Notes under the pieces: model-generated | The model's database searches: none | Seen by the model: only the letters and a program-made list of their open reading frames with translations | Told to the model about the DNA's origin: nothing | Assembly: GCF_016924655.1 (NCBI RefSeq) | Contig: NZ_JAFFJU010000003.1 | Location: 1 to 64,000, forward strand | Direction of reading: 5' to 3' | DNA: 64,000 nucleotides | Origin: Sphingomonas arenae | Lineage (GTDB): Bacteria; Pseudomonadota; Alphaproteobacteria; Sphingomonadales; Sphingomonadaceae | Shown: positions 16,360 to 24,540 of the stretch, piece after piece | Numbering within the stretch: position 1 is the first letter of the stretch | Layout of the letters: the number at the start of each line of letters is the position of its first letter | Translations under genes and position numbers: made by a program

Positions 16360-17720
16360 GCGAGCGGATCGGCGGGGTCGAAGCGGGTCGGCTGCGCGCC
16401 TTCCGGTCCGCGGAGGAGCAGCGCTATGCGGCGGCTCGGCCGCGATCCGCGGAGCTGGCGCGCGAGGCAGCGGAGACCCTGGTCGGCGGCGTGCCGATGC
16501 AGTGGATGACCGACTGGCCGTTGCCATTTCCGATGTTCATCGACCATGCCGAGGGCGCGAGCCTGACGGACGTGGACGGGCACGCTTATGCCGACTTCTG
16601 CCTGGGCGACACGGGAGCGATGTTCGGCCACGCCGCGCCGGCGGTGGTGCGGGCGGTGCAGGGGCAGGCGACGCGAGGCTTCACGCACATGCTGCCGACC
16701 GTGGATGCGCCGGTGGTCGGGAGATTGCTGCGGGAGGTGTTCGGCCTCCACGCGTGGCAGATCGCGCTAACCGCCACCGACGCGAACCGGTTTGCGCTGC
16801 GAGTGGCGCGGGCGATCACGTGCCGCCCGCGCATCCTGGTGTTCAATGGCTGTTATCACGGCACGGTGGAGGAGGCGTTCGTCCAGCTGGCGGACGGACA
16901 GCAGCGGACGCGGTCCGGGATGCTGGGGCAGTTCCGGGACATCACGCAGGACGCCTCCGTGGTCGAGTTCAACGACCTCGATGCCCTGGAGCGGGAGCTG
17001 GCGCGGGGCGATATCGCCTGCGTGATTACGGAGCCGGTGCTGACCAACAGCGCCATGGTGCTGCCGGAGCCGGGGTTCCACGACGGCTTGCGGCGCCTGA
17101 CGCGGGAGGCGGGGACACTGCTGCTGATCGACGAGACGCATACGCTCTCGTCCGGCTACGGCGGCTACACGCGGGTGCATGGGCTTGAGCCCGACATCTG
17201 GGTGTGCGGGAAGGCGATCGCGGGCGGGGTGCCGACGGCGGTCTGGGGGATGACGCGGCTGGTGGCCGAGCGCTTCGCGGAGGCGCTGGCGCGGAAGGGG
17301 CCGGGCCATTCCGGCATGGGGACGACGCTGGCCGGCAATGCGCTGAGCCTGGCGGCGCTGCGGGCCAACCTGGAGGAGGTGCTGACCCCGGCCAATTACG
17401 CGCACATGGGAGGACTGGCGGAGCGGCTGGCGGGCGGATTGAGCGGCATCCTGGAGCAGGCGGGGCTGCCGTGGCACATCGCACGGGTCGGCGCGCGGAT
17501 CGAGTTCGTGCTGGCGCAGCGACCGTTGCGCAATGGAACGGAAGCGGCAGCGGCGCACCTGACGGAGGTGGAGCAGGCGCTGCACATCGGACTGCTCAAC
17601 CGCGGCGTCCTGATCGCGCCGTTCCACAACATGATGCTGGTCTCCCCCGCCACCAGTGAGCGGGACTGCGACGCGATGGTCGCGGCTACGGCGGAGGTCG
17701 TCCGCGAACTCGCGCATTGA
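16356..17720 (+). CDS. Class III aminotransferase in the polyamine transport operon
   Basis: 454 aa, PLP-dependent, of the glutamate-1-semialdehyde aminotransferase-like branch (DGHAYADFCLGDTGAMFGHA; IDETHTLSSGYGGY with the PLP aspartate; WVCGKAIAGGVPTAVWGM with the Schiff-base lysine). It starts with GTG 16356, overlapping the potG stop by 4 nt (GTGA), so it is the last gene of the importer operon. It is distinct from the beta-alanine-type enzyme at 202-1515. Its place suggests transamination of an imported amine or its derivative; HemL function is unlikely. The substrate is unknown. Confidence 0.85.
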   Translation: MSERIGGVEAGRLRAFRSAEEQRYAAARPRSAELAREAAETLVGGVPMQWMTDWPLPFPMFIDHAEGASLTDVDGHAYADFCLGDTGAMFGHAAPAVVRAVQGQATRGFTHMLPTVDAPVVGRLLREVFGLHAWQIALTATDANRFALRVARAITCRPRILVFNGCYHGTVEEAFVQLADGQQRTRSGMLGQFRDITQDASVVEFNDLDALERELARGDIACVITEPVLTNSAMVLPEPGFHDGLRRLTREAGTLLLIDETHTLSSGYGGYTRVHGLEPDIWVCGKAIAGGVPTAVWGMTRLVAERFAEALARKGPGHSGMGTTLAGNALSLAALRANLEEVLTPANYAHMGGLAERLAGGLSGILEQAGLPWHIARVGARIEFVLAQRPLRNGTEAAAAHLTEVEQALHIGLLNRGVLIAPFHNMMLVSPATSERDCDAMVAATAEVVRELAH

Positions 17721-17751
17721 ATTCGGCGGTCGCCCGATCCAATCGGCGGGC

Positions 17752-18207
17752 ATGCGCATTGCCCTATTCGAGCCGGAGATCGCAGGAAACGTCGGCGCCG
17801 TCCTGCGGCTGGGCGCCTGCCTCGGGGCGGCGGTGGACCTGATCGAGCCGATGGGGTTCGCGTGGGACGACCGGCGGGTCCGGCGCACGGCGATGGACTA
17901 TATCGATCATGTCCGAGTCGCCCGGCATGCCAGCTTCGCAGCCTTCCAGCAGACGGTCGGGCAGGCGCGCCTGGTCCTGTTCACCACCAAAGTTTCGCGT
18001 TCGGCCTACGATTTCGTCTTCACGCCTGACGACATCCTGCTGTTCGGCAAGGAAAGCGCGGGCGTTCCGGCGGCGGTCGCAGAAGCCTGCGATGCGCGGG
18101 TGCGCATTCCCATTCGGCCGGAGGTGCGCTCCATGAACCTGGCGACGGCGGCGGCGCTCGGCCTCGGCGAGGCCCTGCGGCAGACGGGGAGCTTGCCGAT
18201 TGGATGA
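17752..18207 (+). CDS. trmL: tRNA (cytidine(34)-2'-O)-methyltransferase
   Basis: 151 aa, SPOUT (TrmH-like) methyltransferase that modifies the wobble base of tRNA-Leu isoacceptors with SAM. Recognisable blocks: MRIALFEPEIAGNVGAVLRL, EPMGFAWDDRRVRRTAMDY, the knot segments LLFGKESAGVP and VRIPIRPEVRSMNLATAAAL. ATG 17752 is chosen because conservation begins exactly there; the frame upstream lies inside the preceding gene. Length is normal for the family. It lies 31 nt after the aminotransferase but is unrelated in function. Confidence 0.93.
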   Translation: MRIALFEPEIAGNVGAVLRLGACLGAAVDLIEPMGFAWDDRRVRRTAMDYIDHVRVARHASFAAFQQTVGQARLVLFTTKVSRSAYDFVFTPDDILLFGKESAGVPAAVAEACDARVRIPIRPEVRSMNLATAAALGLGEALRQTGSLPIG

Positions 18208-18234
18208 GGTGTGGCGCTCGGCTTAGCCGCGTGA

Positions 18235-18660
18235 CTAGCCGAACAGCGCGCGCACGATCTTGGCCGGGTTCATCGGCTTCTCGCAACGCTTCACGTGGCG
18301 GTAGCGGACGGGAACGAAGCCATGGCCGTAGCCGGTTGCGAAGACAAAAGGGACGTTCCGTTCGAGCAGCGCATCCGCGACGGGAATAGCGGTCTCGCCC
18401 CGAAGATTGAGATCCAGCACGGCCGCATCGAGGTGACCGGCCGTGGCGATGAGGTTGAGGGCGTTGCGAATGCTCGCGGCCGGTCCCACGATGGTCGCGC
18501 CGGCGGCCTGGAGGGATCGGGCGAGCTCGTCAGCCAGGAAGAACTCGTCTTCCACCAGCAGGATCCGCTGGTTGGCAAGCGCATCTCCAGCCATGACGGT
18601 CTCCAGACCCGGTCCCCGGACAATCGCTGACCGCGTCACTTCGGGTAGGTCGCCGTTCAT
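18235..18660 (-). CDS. Single-domain response regulator
   Basis: 141-aa receiver with a 30-residue N-terminal extension. Acidic cluster E37-D38-E39 in LLVEDEF, phospho-acceptor D83 in AVLDLNLRG, switch region FVFATGYGHG, lysine in CEKPMN. The start overlaps the stop of the upstream regulator by 4 nt. Last gene of a three-gene unit (HWE kinase - receiver - receiver). Confidence 0.88.
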   Translation of the reverse strand: MNGDLPEVTRSAIVRGPGLETVMAGDALANQRILLVEDEFFLADELARSLQAAGATIVGPAASIRNALNLIATAGHLDAAVLDLNLRGETAIPVADALLERNVPFVFATGYGHGFVPVRYRHVKRCEKPMNPAKIVRALFG

Positions 18661-19013
18661 TCCCCGGTGAGCTGCTTCAAGGCGGAGAGGAGGCGTCGTT
18701 CGGACGTCGGCTTGCCGGCATTAGGAACGCCGGCGAGAACATCGCCGCCGACCCGCTCCGGCCAATCGAATGCACTGGCGACCGCAAAGGGGATACCACG
18801 AGCCTTCAGGCATTCCGCAACAGGGGTGATGAGTTGGTCGCCCAGGTGGACGTCAAGGAGCGCGACATCGGGCGGCTCCTGCTCCACCAGTTCCAGCGCA
18901 TCCCGGATCGTTGCGGCCGGCCCGACCACCCGCCAGCCATGCGCCTCCAACCGGAGTTGCAGGTCCATGGCGATCAGGAATTCGTCCTCAACAATCAGGA
19001 TCGTTTGAGGCAC
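18657..19013 (-). CDS. Single-domain response regulator
   Basis: 118-aa receiver beginning MPQTILIVEDEFLIAMDLQL. E9/D10 form the acidic pair, D54 in VALLDVHLGD is the phospho-acceptor, and the lysine lies in NAGKPTSE. The usual switch Thr is replaced by Ser (FAVASAFDWP). It starts 9 nt after the HWE kinase stop and overlaps the second receiver gene by 4 nt. Two receivers behind one kinase suggest a branched relay or a phosphate sink. Confidence 0.88.
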   Translation of the reverse strand: MPQTILIVEDEFLIAMDLQLRLEAHGWRVVGPAATIRDALELVEQEPPDVALLDVHLGDQLITPVAECLKARGIPFAVASAFDWPERVGGDVLAGVPNAGKPTSERRLLSALKQLTGE

Positions 19014-19022
19014 TGGAACTCC

Positions 19023-20021
19023 TCACTCGGACTGGGATGCCGTCCCGAGGGGAACGACGATCTCAGCCTGAAAACCACCTTGCGGATAGTCCAGTTCCAC
19101 CGTTCCGCCGAGGTTGTAGCTGACCGTCGACTGGATCAGCTGCGTGCCGTAGCCGGTGGCCGTGGGCGCCGAGACGGCCGGACCGCCGCTCTCCGCCCAG
19201 TGCAGGTGCAGCTTGCCGTCTTCCACCTGCCAGCGCACCCGGACCTGCCCTTCGGGGTCCGACAGCGCACCATATTTTGCGGCGTTGGTGGTCAGTTCGT
19301 GGAGCACCAGGCTCAGCGACATGACGGTTCGGGGGCCTAGCTGGACCGGAGGGCCGGGCTCGATCACCGTGTTGGCGCCGCCGCTTGCGTAGGGTGCGAA
19401 GGTGCGTTCCAGCAGCTGTTCCACCCCCAGTTCACCCTGCTCCGCGAAGGCGAGGTCCTCGGAGTCGATCAGCGCACCGAGGCGGCCGAGCAGGCTGTCG
19501 CGATATTCCTCGGCGGTGCGACCCTCAATCGGAGTTTGGCGGGCAAGGGACTGCACCACTCCCAAAAGGTTCTTCATGCGGTGGCGAAGTTCGCCGAACA
19601 GCATGTCCTTGGCCCGGTCGCGGGCCATGCGGTCCGTGGCGTCGCTGAAGACAAGCAGGAGCGAATGGCTGGCCCCGTCCGGATGGAACAGGGTGCGCGC
19701 GGTCAGCAACATCGTCCGACGGCCAATGCTGGGAAAGTCATGCGTGACTTCGTAGTTGATGACGGCCGTTGACTTCGGGATCACGTCGCCCAGCAGACGC
19801 TGCAATTCCGGGATGTTCCACTGACCGTTGCCGAGGTCCGTCAGCCGTTGGCCGATCGTCTCGTCCCGGAAGACCTGGAATGTTTCGAAGAAGGATCGGC
19901 TGGCGTTCTGCACGCACAGGCTGGAGTCCAGCACCACCATTGGGTCGGCGATGGTATCGACAATGCCCTGCGTCTGCACATGGCCGGTGCGCAGGATCCG
20001 GTAGAGTTCTTCCATGTTCAT
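19023..20021 (-). CDS. PAS-domain HWE histidine kinase
   Basis: About 332 aa from ATG 20021 (a TTG at 20057 is also open). A PAS domain (about 12-125; GIVDTIADPMVVLDSSLCVQ) is followed by the HWE kinase module: FGELRHRMKNLLGVVQSLAR with the phospho-histidine, the N-box VLHELTTNAAKYGALSD, and LHLHWAESGG supplying the W-x-E motif that names the family. No transmembrane helix. Faces the Crp-family gene; an inverted repeat (20079-20093) lies between the two. Its partners are probably the two downstream receivers. Confidence 0.9.
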   Translation of the reverse strand: MNMEELYRILRTGHVQTQGIVDTIADPMVVLDSSLCVQNASRSFFETFQVFRDETIGQRLTDLGNGQWNIPELQRLLGDVIPKSTAVINYEVTHDFPSIGRRTMLLTARTLFHPDGASHSLLLVFSDATDRMARDRAKDMLFGELRHRMKNLLGVVQSLARQTPIEGRTAEEYRDSLLGRLGALIDSEDLAFAEQGELGVEQLLERTFAPYASGGANTVIEPGPPVQLGPRTVMSLSLVLHELTTNAAKYGALSDPEGQVRVRWQVEDGKLHLHWAESGGPAVSAPTATGYGTQLIQSTVSYNLGGTVELDYPQGGFQAEIVVPLGTASQSE

Positions 20022-20078
20022 CCGAAGATCACTGCCTTCGGCCGACGGTAAAGGCAATCGGCGGACGTGCGCTTTGCA

Positions 20079-20093
20079 ATCCTATGTTAGGAT
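20079..20093. promoter_or_regulatory. Inverted repeat between HWE kinase and Crp-family genes
   Basis: ATCCTA-TGT-TAGGAT, perfect 6-bp arms in the divergent promoter region. Its 9-base centre CCTATGTTA recurs in the opposite orientation at 21703-21711 before cphA. Possible operator or overlapping -10 region. Confidence 0.4.
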
Positions 20094-20164
20094 AAAGCAC
20101 CGCCGCGCGTTCTATGTCGGCTCAAGGAGCACGCTGAGTTCCTTGTACCGAGGCCCCGCCTTCC

Positions 20165-20929
20165 GTGAATGCATTCGTGAACAAGCTCTGCCGCGGGGCA
20201 CCGCTGACCGAGGCCGACAAGACCGTTCTGCTCGACCTGACCCGGTCCGTCCGGCGGGCTGAGAAGGGCCGCGACATTGCGGTGCCGGGGGACAGTTCCC
20301 GGAGCCTGCCGGTGATCCTGCGCGGCTGGGCCTGCCGGTACCAGGTGCTGGCGAACGGCAAGCGGCAGATCGTCATGCTCTACCTGCCCGGTGACATGTG
20401 CGAGCCATTCGGCCTGCTGCCGCACTTCATCGACGACAACATCGCGGCGCTGACGCCGGTTTCCTTTTCCACCCTGAGCCAGGATGTGCTGCGCACTTGG
20501 GTTGAGCGAAGCCCGACCTGCAAGCAGGCGCTGTGGTGGGACCTGCTGGTCGCCACGAACATCGAGCGAGCGCAGATCGTCAGCCTGGGACGACGGTCCG
20601 CGGCGGAGCGGCTGGGGCACCTGTTCTGCGAGATCGAACTGCGCCTGCGAATGGCGGGCATTCCGACGGAAAGCGGCTGCGACATGCCGCTGACGCAGGT
20701 CGAGTTGGCCGACCTGCTCGGACTGACGCCAGTGCACGTCAACCGTTCGCTGCAGGACCTGCGCAAGGCCGGATTGATCTCGCTGGAGAACCGGCGCCTG
20801 ATCATTCGCGAGCACCAGGAGTTGCGAGACTTGTCCGACTTCGATCCGTGCTACCTTCATGTGAACTATGCGCAGACCAGTCCGGAAGGATGGCCGCACA
20901 GTCTGAGCGAGACGATCGATGACGCCTGA
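20165..20929 (+). CDS. Crp/Fnr family transcriptional regulator
   Basis: 254 aa. The N-terminal cyclic-nucleotide-binding-like beta roll (about 20-130; VILRGWACRYQVLANGKRQI, VMLYLPGDMCEPFG) is followed by a dimer helix and a Crp-type winged helix (about 150-215) with recognition helix in PLTQVELADLLGLTPVHVNR. It lacks the N-terminal cysteine cluster of Fnr and an obvious cAMP pocket motif; it is of the type often annotated Crp/Fnr in sphingomonads. Start GTG 20165. It overlaps the next kinase gene by 11 nt. Confidence 0.9.
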   Translation: MNAFVNKLCRGAPLTEADKTVLLDLTRSVRRAEKGRDIAVPGDSSRSLPVILRGWACRYQVLANGKRQIVMLYLPGDMCEPFGLLPHFIDDNIAALTPVSFSTLSQDVLRTWVERSPTCKQALWWDLLVATNIERAQIVSLGRRSAAERLGHLFCEIELRLRMAGIPTESGCDMPLTQVELADLLGLTPVHVNRSLQDLRKAGLISLENRRLIIREHQELRDLSDFDPCYLHVNYAQTSPEGWPHSLSETIDDA

Positions 20930-21599
20930 GGACCGTGCCACGGCGCGGATCGCGGAACTGGAAGCGGACAACCGCCGGCTGCGCCGATTGCTCGACCAGC
21001 GGGATGCTCCCGGCGAGCTTCGGCACCGGCTGCGCAGTACCGTGTCCTTGCTTCGCGCCATCATCCGCCAGTCTGCGAGGACCCCGCGAAACCCCGACGA
21101 CTTTGCCGATCATGTGGAGGGTCGCCTCGACGCGATCGCGCGTGCCCAGGCGGAGGCCGACGAGCGTGGGGCGATTGACCTTCACAAGCTGATCGCGGAC
21201 GAATTGCTGCAATATGGATCCCATGAAGGGGACGGACTGACCCTGTCGGGGCCTGCCATCTGCCTTCAGCCGCGAGCGGGGCAGCTGTTCGCGCTGGCCG
21301 TCCACGAACTGGCGGTGAACAGCATCGAACATGGTGCGCTTGCAGCAGGCGGACAGATCGAGGCGGAGTGGGGAATTGCGGAGGGCAGCGAGGGCCCGGT
21401 CCTGACCTTCCGCTGGCGCGAGGAGCTGGAGAAGGGACTCCGGCAAGGGGAGCATGGAGGCTTTGGCACGTATGTGCTGACGCGAATGCTGCAATACGAG
21501 CTGGGCGCGACGACCCATCTGGAGAAAGGACCGGACGGCGTGTCCTTCGCGATGAGCCTGCCGTTCACCGAGCGGGTCGGGTCGCTCTCCGAGGGGTGA
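20919..21599 (+). CDS. Minimal HWE histidine kinase without sensor domain
   Basis: 226 aa. A short coiled coil (IAELEADNRRLRRLLDQR) leads straight into the kinase module: ELRHRLRSTVSLLRAIIRQS with the phospho-histidine, LAVHELAVNSIEHGALAAGG as N-box, and LTFRWREE supplying the W-x-E motif. No PAS, GAF or membrane segment, so input must come through a partner. ATG 20919 lies inside the preceding crp-like gene (11-nt overlap), which makes the Crp-like protein a candidate partner (inference). Confidence 0.85.
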   Translation: MTPEDRATARIAELEADNRRLRRLLDQRDAPGELRHRLRSTVSLLRAIIRQSARTPRNPDDFADHVEGRLDAIARAQAEADERGAIDLHKLIADELLQYGSHEGDGLTLSGPAICLQPRAGQLFALAVHELAVNSIEHGALAAGGQIEAEWGIAEGSEGPVLTFRWREELEKGLRQGEHGGFGTYVLTRMLQYELGATTHLEKGPDGVSFAMSLPFTERVGSLSEG

Positions 21600-21702
21600 T
21601 CCTTCAGCCGAGAAATGAGTCGGCAAGCTACTCCGTTTCCCCGGAGTGGAACGTCCTCTTCATTGCTCCGTTGCACGTTCTAATCCAATGATTTCAGAGC
21701 GT

Positions 21703-21711
21703 TAACATAGG
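21703..21711 (+). promoter_or_regulatory. Motif TAACATAGG before cphA, shared with the HWE/crp intergenic region
   Basis: This 9-mer, followed by TT, is the reverse complement of CCTATGTTA at 20081-20089. It lies 36 nt before the cphA start and could be a promoter element or regulator half site. Confidence 0.3.
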
Positions 21712-21746
21712 TTATCGCGGGCGAAACCTCATTGCCTGGGACGAAA

Positions 21747-24539
21747 ATGAAGCAAGACAACGGAAGGCCGGTGTTCTTCGGGAAAAGTGAGGACCCGGGG
21801 ACGCGGATGCTGACGCGGCCGGTCACGGTGCTCGAGAAGGGCGTCTACCGGGGAGCGCACTATTTCAGCCTGACACCGATGATCCGGGTAATGCTCGATC
21901 TCGGGCGGATGGAGGATTGGCCTTCCAACCGGATCGCCGGGTTCACGGACCGGCTGATCGAGTTGCTGCCCGGCCTCCATCGCCACGGTTGCAGCCTGCG
22001 CCGCCGCGGCGGGTTCGTCGAGCGGCTGCGCGACGGCACCTGGCTCGGCCATGTGGTCGAGCATGTCGCGCTGGAACTGCAGTCCATGGTCGGACCGCGG
22101 GTCACGCGCGGGAAGACGCGGTCGGTGCCGGGGCGGCCGGGCGTGTACAACGTCATGTTCGCCTACGCCCACGAGGAGGCGGGACTGCTCGCGGGCAGGC
22201 TGGCCTTGGAGATCGTCAACTCTCTGCTGCCGGCGGAGCTTGCCGGCATGGAACGGCTCGAGCGGATTGCCGAGGCAGACGGCGCGTTCGAGTTCGAGCG
22301 GCGCCTGCAGCAGCTGCGCGCAGCGACGTCGAGGGCGTCCTTCGGGCCGACCACGCAGTCGCTCGTCGACGAGGCGAAACGACGAGGGATCCCGGTGATG
22401 CGCCTGGACGAGGCGAGCCTGGTTCAGCTCGGCCATGGGCGGTACCAGAAGCGCATCCGGGCCAGCATCAGCGGTGACACACCCCTGGTCGCGGCGGACC
22501 TTGCCGGCAACAAGCACCTGACGAAGAAGCTGCTGGACGAAAGCGGCATTCCGGTGCCGCGCGGTGTTGTCGTGCGCAACGTTGACGAGGCGCTGAGGGA
22601 AGCGCGGCGCCTCGGCTTTCCCCTGGTGACGAAGCCGCTGGACGGCAATCACGGGCGCGGGATCACCATCGGTATCCAGAGCGAGGAGCAGCTTCGCTTC
22701 GGCTTCGAGCACGCCCGGGGGCATAGCCGGAGCGTCATCGTGGAGCCGTTCTTCGCCGGGCGCGACCATCGCATCCTGGTGATCGGCGGCAAGCTGGTGG
22801 CCGTGGCGGAACGCGTGCCGGCCCATGTGATCGGGGACGGCACCAAGTCGATCGCGCGGCTTATCGAGCAGGTGAACGAGGACCCGCGTCGCGGCGACGG
22901 GCACGAGAAGGTGATGACGCGCATCAAGGTTGATGCGCACGTCACCGAGTATCTCGCCCGGTCCGGCCTGACTGTGGACAGCGTCCCTGCCGCCGGGGAC
23001 ATCATCATGCTGCGTGCCACGGCCAACCTGTCGACGGGTGGCACGGCGGTGGACCGGACCAACGAGATCCACTTCGACAATGCGGAGATCGCCCGCCGCG
23101 CCGCATTGATCATCGGCCTGGATATCGCGGGTATCGACTTCGTCTGCCCGGACATCACCCGGTCGGTGCGGGAGACCGGCGGCGGCGTCATCGAGGTGAA
23201 TGCCGCTCCCGGTTTCCGGATGCACCTGGAGCCCTCCGAAGGACCACCGCGGGACGTCGCGCGGCCGGTACTGGAGATGCTCTATCCTCGTGGGCGGCAG
23301 AGCCGGGTCCCGATCATTTCGATCACCGGGACCAACGGCAAGTCGACGACCGCGCGGATGCTCAAGCATGTGCTGCGCTACACCGGGTGCAGCATCGGAC
23401 TGACGTCGACCACCGGAGTGTACGTCGACGACGTGCTGGTCATGCAGGGCGACGCCACCGGTCCTCGCAGCGCGCGCATGGTCCTGCGGGATCCTACAGT
23501 CGACGTCGCCGTGCTGGAGACGGCACGGGGCGGCATCCTGCGCGAGGGTCTGGGCTACGACCGGGCGGACATCGGCGCGGTGCTGAACATCTCGGCCGAT
23601 CACCTCGGGCTCAAGGGGATCGAGACGCTGGAGGACCTAGCCTGGGTCAAGTCGCTGGTGGTGGAGACCGTGAGCCGTCGGGGGACCTCCGTGCTCAACG
23701 CGGACGACCCGCAATGCGTGCGGATGGCTCGGCGGGCTGGCGGGCGCCTGGCGTGGTTCTCGCTTCATGGTGGCGACGACATGCCGCCCGTACTGCGGCG
23801 GCACGTCGAGCATGGCGGGATGGCCGTGGTGCGCGAGCCCGGCCCGGAAGGCGGGACGATCGTGCTGCACCAGGCCGGCCAGCGGCAGATCGTCATGAAG
23901 GCCGGGGACATCCCCGCGACGCTGCACGGAATGGCGACGTTCAACATCGCCAACGCGCTCGCCTGCATTGCGATGGCGGTGGCGCACGACGTCCCGCTGC
24001 TGACCATCCGCTCCGCGCTGTCGATGTTCCAGTCGAACTTCGAACAGAACCCGGGGCGGCTGAACGTCCACGACGCGCACGGCTTTCGGGTGATCATGGA
24101 CTATGCGCACAATGCTGCCGGACTGCGAGCGCTCGGCGACGTCATCAACGGCTTGCGCCATCGCTACAGGCGAACCATCGGCGCTGTCACCATTCCGGGC
24201 GATCGGCGAGACGAGGACATCATCGAGGTCGGGCAGATCGCGGCGGGCATGTTCGACGAGCTGGTGTTCCGCGAGGATCCAGCCACCCGCGGACGGCCGC
24301 GGGGCGAGGTCATGGGACTGCTGCAGGAAGGCGCGGTCAGGGCCGGGGCCACGCCCGACCACATGCACCTGATCGCCGGGGAGGCGGAGGCGGCGGCCGC
24401 TGCGCTGACCCTGGCACAGCCAGGCGAGCTGGTGGTCATCACTCCCACCGACGTATTCGGCTGTTGGGAGCAGGTGCGCAGTTTCCGCAAGGTGGAGACC
24501 GCCAGTGCGCCGAACGGCCACGTGATCGCTGCGGAGTGA
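21747..24539 (+). CDS. cphA: Cyanophycin synthetase
   Basis: 930 aa, normal size for CphA. Domain order: N-terminal domain (about 1-160; GAHYFSLTPMIRVMLDLGRM), ATP-grasp domain that adds aspartate (about 210-475; DLAGNKHLTKKLLDESGIPV and FPLVTKPLDGNHGRGITIGI), Mur-ligase-like domain that adds arginine to the Asp side chain (about 480-930; P-loop ITGTNGKSTTARMLKH near residue 525, and DYAHNAAGLRAL). It makes the Asp-Arg nitrogen-storage polymer in the cytosol. A TTG at 21732 is open, but ATG 21747 is preferred. The isoaspartyl dipeptidase gene follows after 1 nt. No truncation seen. Confidence 0.95.
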   Translation: MKQDNGRPVFFGKSEDPGTRMLTRPVTVLEKGVYRGAHYFSLTPMIRVMLDLGRMEDWPSNRIAGFTDRLIELLPGLHRHGCSLRRRGGFVERLRDGTWLGHVVEHVALELQSMVGPRVTRGKTRSVPGRPGVYNVMFAYAHEEAGLLAGRLALEIVNSLLPAELAGMERLERIAEADGAFEFERRLQQLRAATSRASFGPTTQSLVDEAKRRGIPVMRLDEASLVQLGHGRYQKRIRASISGDTPLVAADLAGNKHLTKKLLDESGIPVPRGVVVRNVDEALREARRLGFPLVTKPLDGNHGRGITIGIQSEEQLRFGFEHARGHSRSVIVEPFFAGRDHRILVIGGKLVAVAERVPAHVIGDGTKSIARLIEQVNEDPRRGDGHEKVMTRIKVDAHVTEYLARSGLTVDSVPAAGDIIMLRATANLSTGGTAVDRTNEIHFDNAEIARRAALIIGLDIAGIDFVCPDITRSVRETGGGVIEVNAAPGFRMHLEPSEGPPRDVARPVLEMLYPRGRQSRVPIISITGTNGKSTTARMLKHVLRYTGCSIGLTSTTGVYVDDVLVMQGDATGPRSARMVLRDPTVDVAVLETARGGILREGLGYDRADIGAVLNISADHLGLKGIETLEDLAWVKSLVVETVSRRGTSVLNADDPQCVRMARRAGGRLAWFSLHGGDDMPPVLRRHVEHGGMAVVREPGPEGGTIVLHQAGQRQIVMKAGDIPATLHGMATFNIANALACIAMAVAHDVPLLTIRSALSMFQSNFEQNPGRLNVHDAHGFRVIMDYAHNAAGLRALGDVINGLRHRYRRTIGAVTIPGDRRDEDIIEVGQIAAGMFDELVFREDPATRGRPRGEVMGLLQEGAVRAGATPDHMHLIAGEAEAAAAALTLAQPGELVVITPTDVFGCWEQVRSFRKVETASAPNGHVIAAE

Positions 24540-24540
24540 A

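Noticed and set aside
16356-17720. Calling this gene hemL
   Set aside because: Context is a polyamine importer operon and the sequence is only distantly HemL-like; function would be over-assigned.
21729-23603. Minus-strand open frame (624 codons) over cphA
   Set aside because: Antisense to the ATP-grasp part of cyanophycin synthetase; composition is that of a shadow frame.
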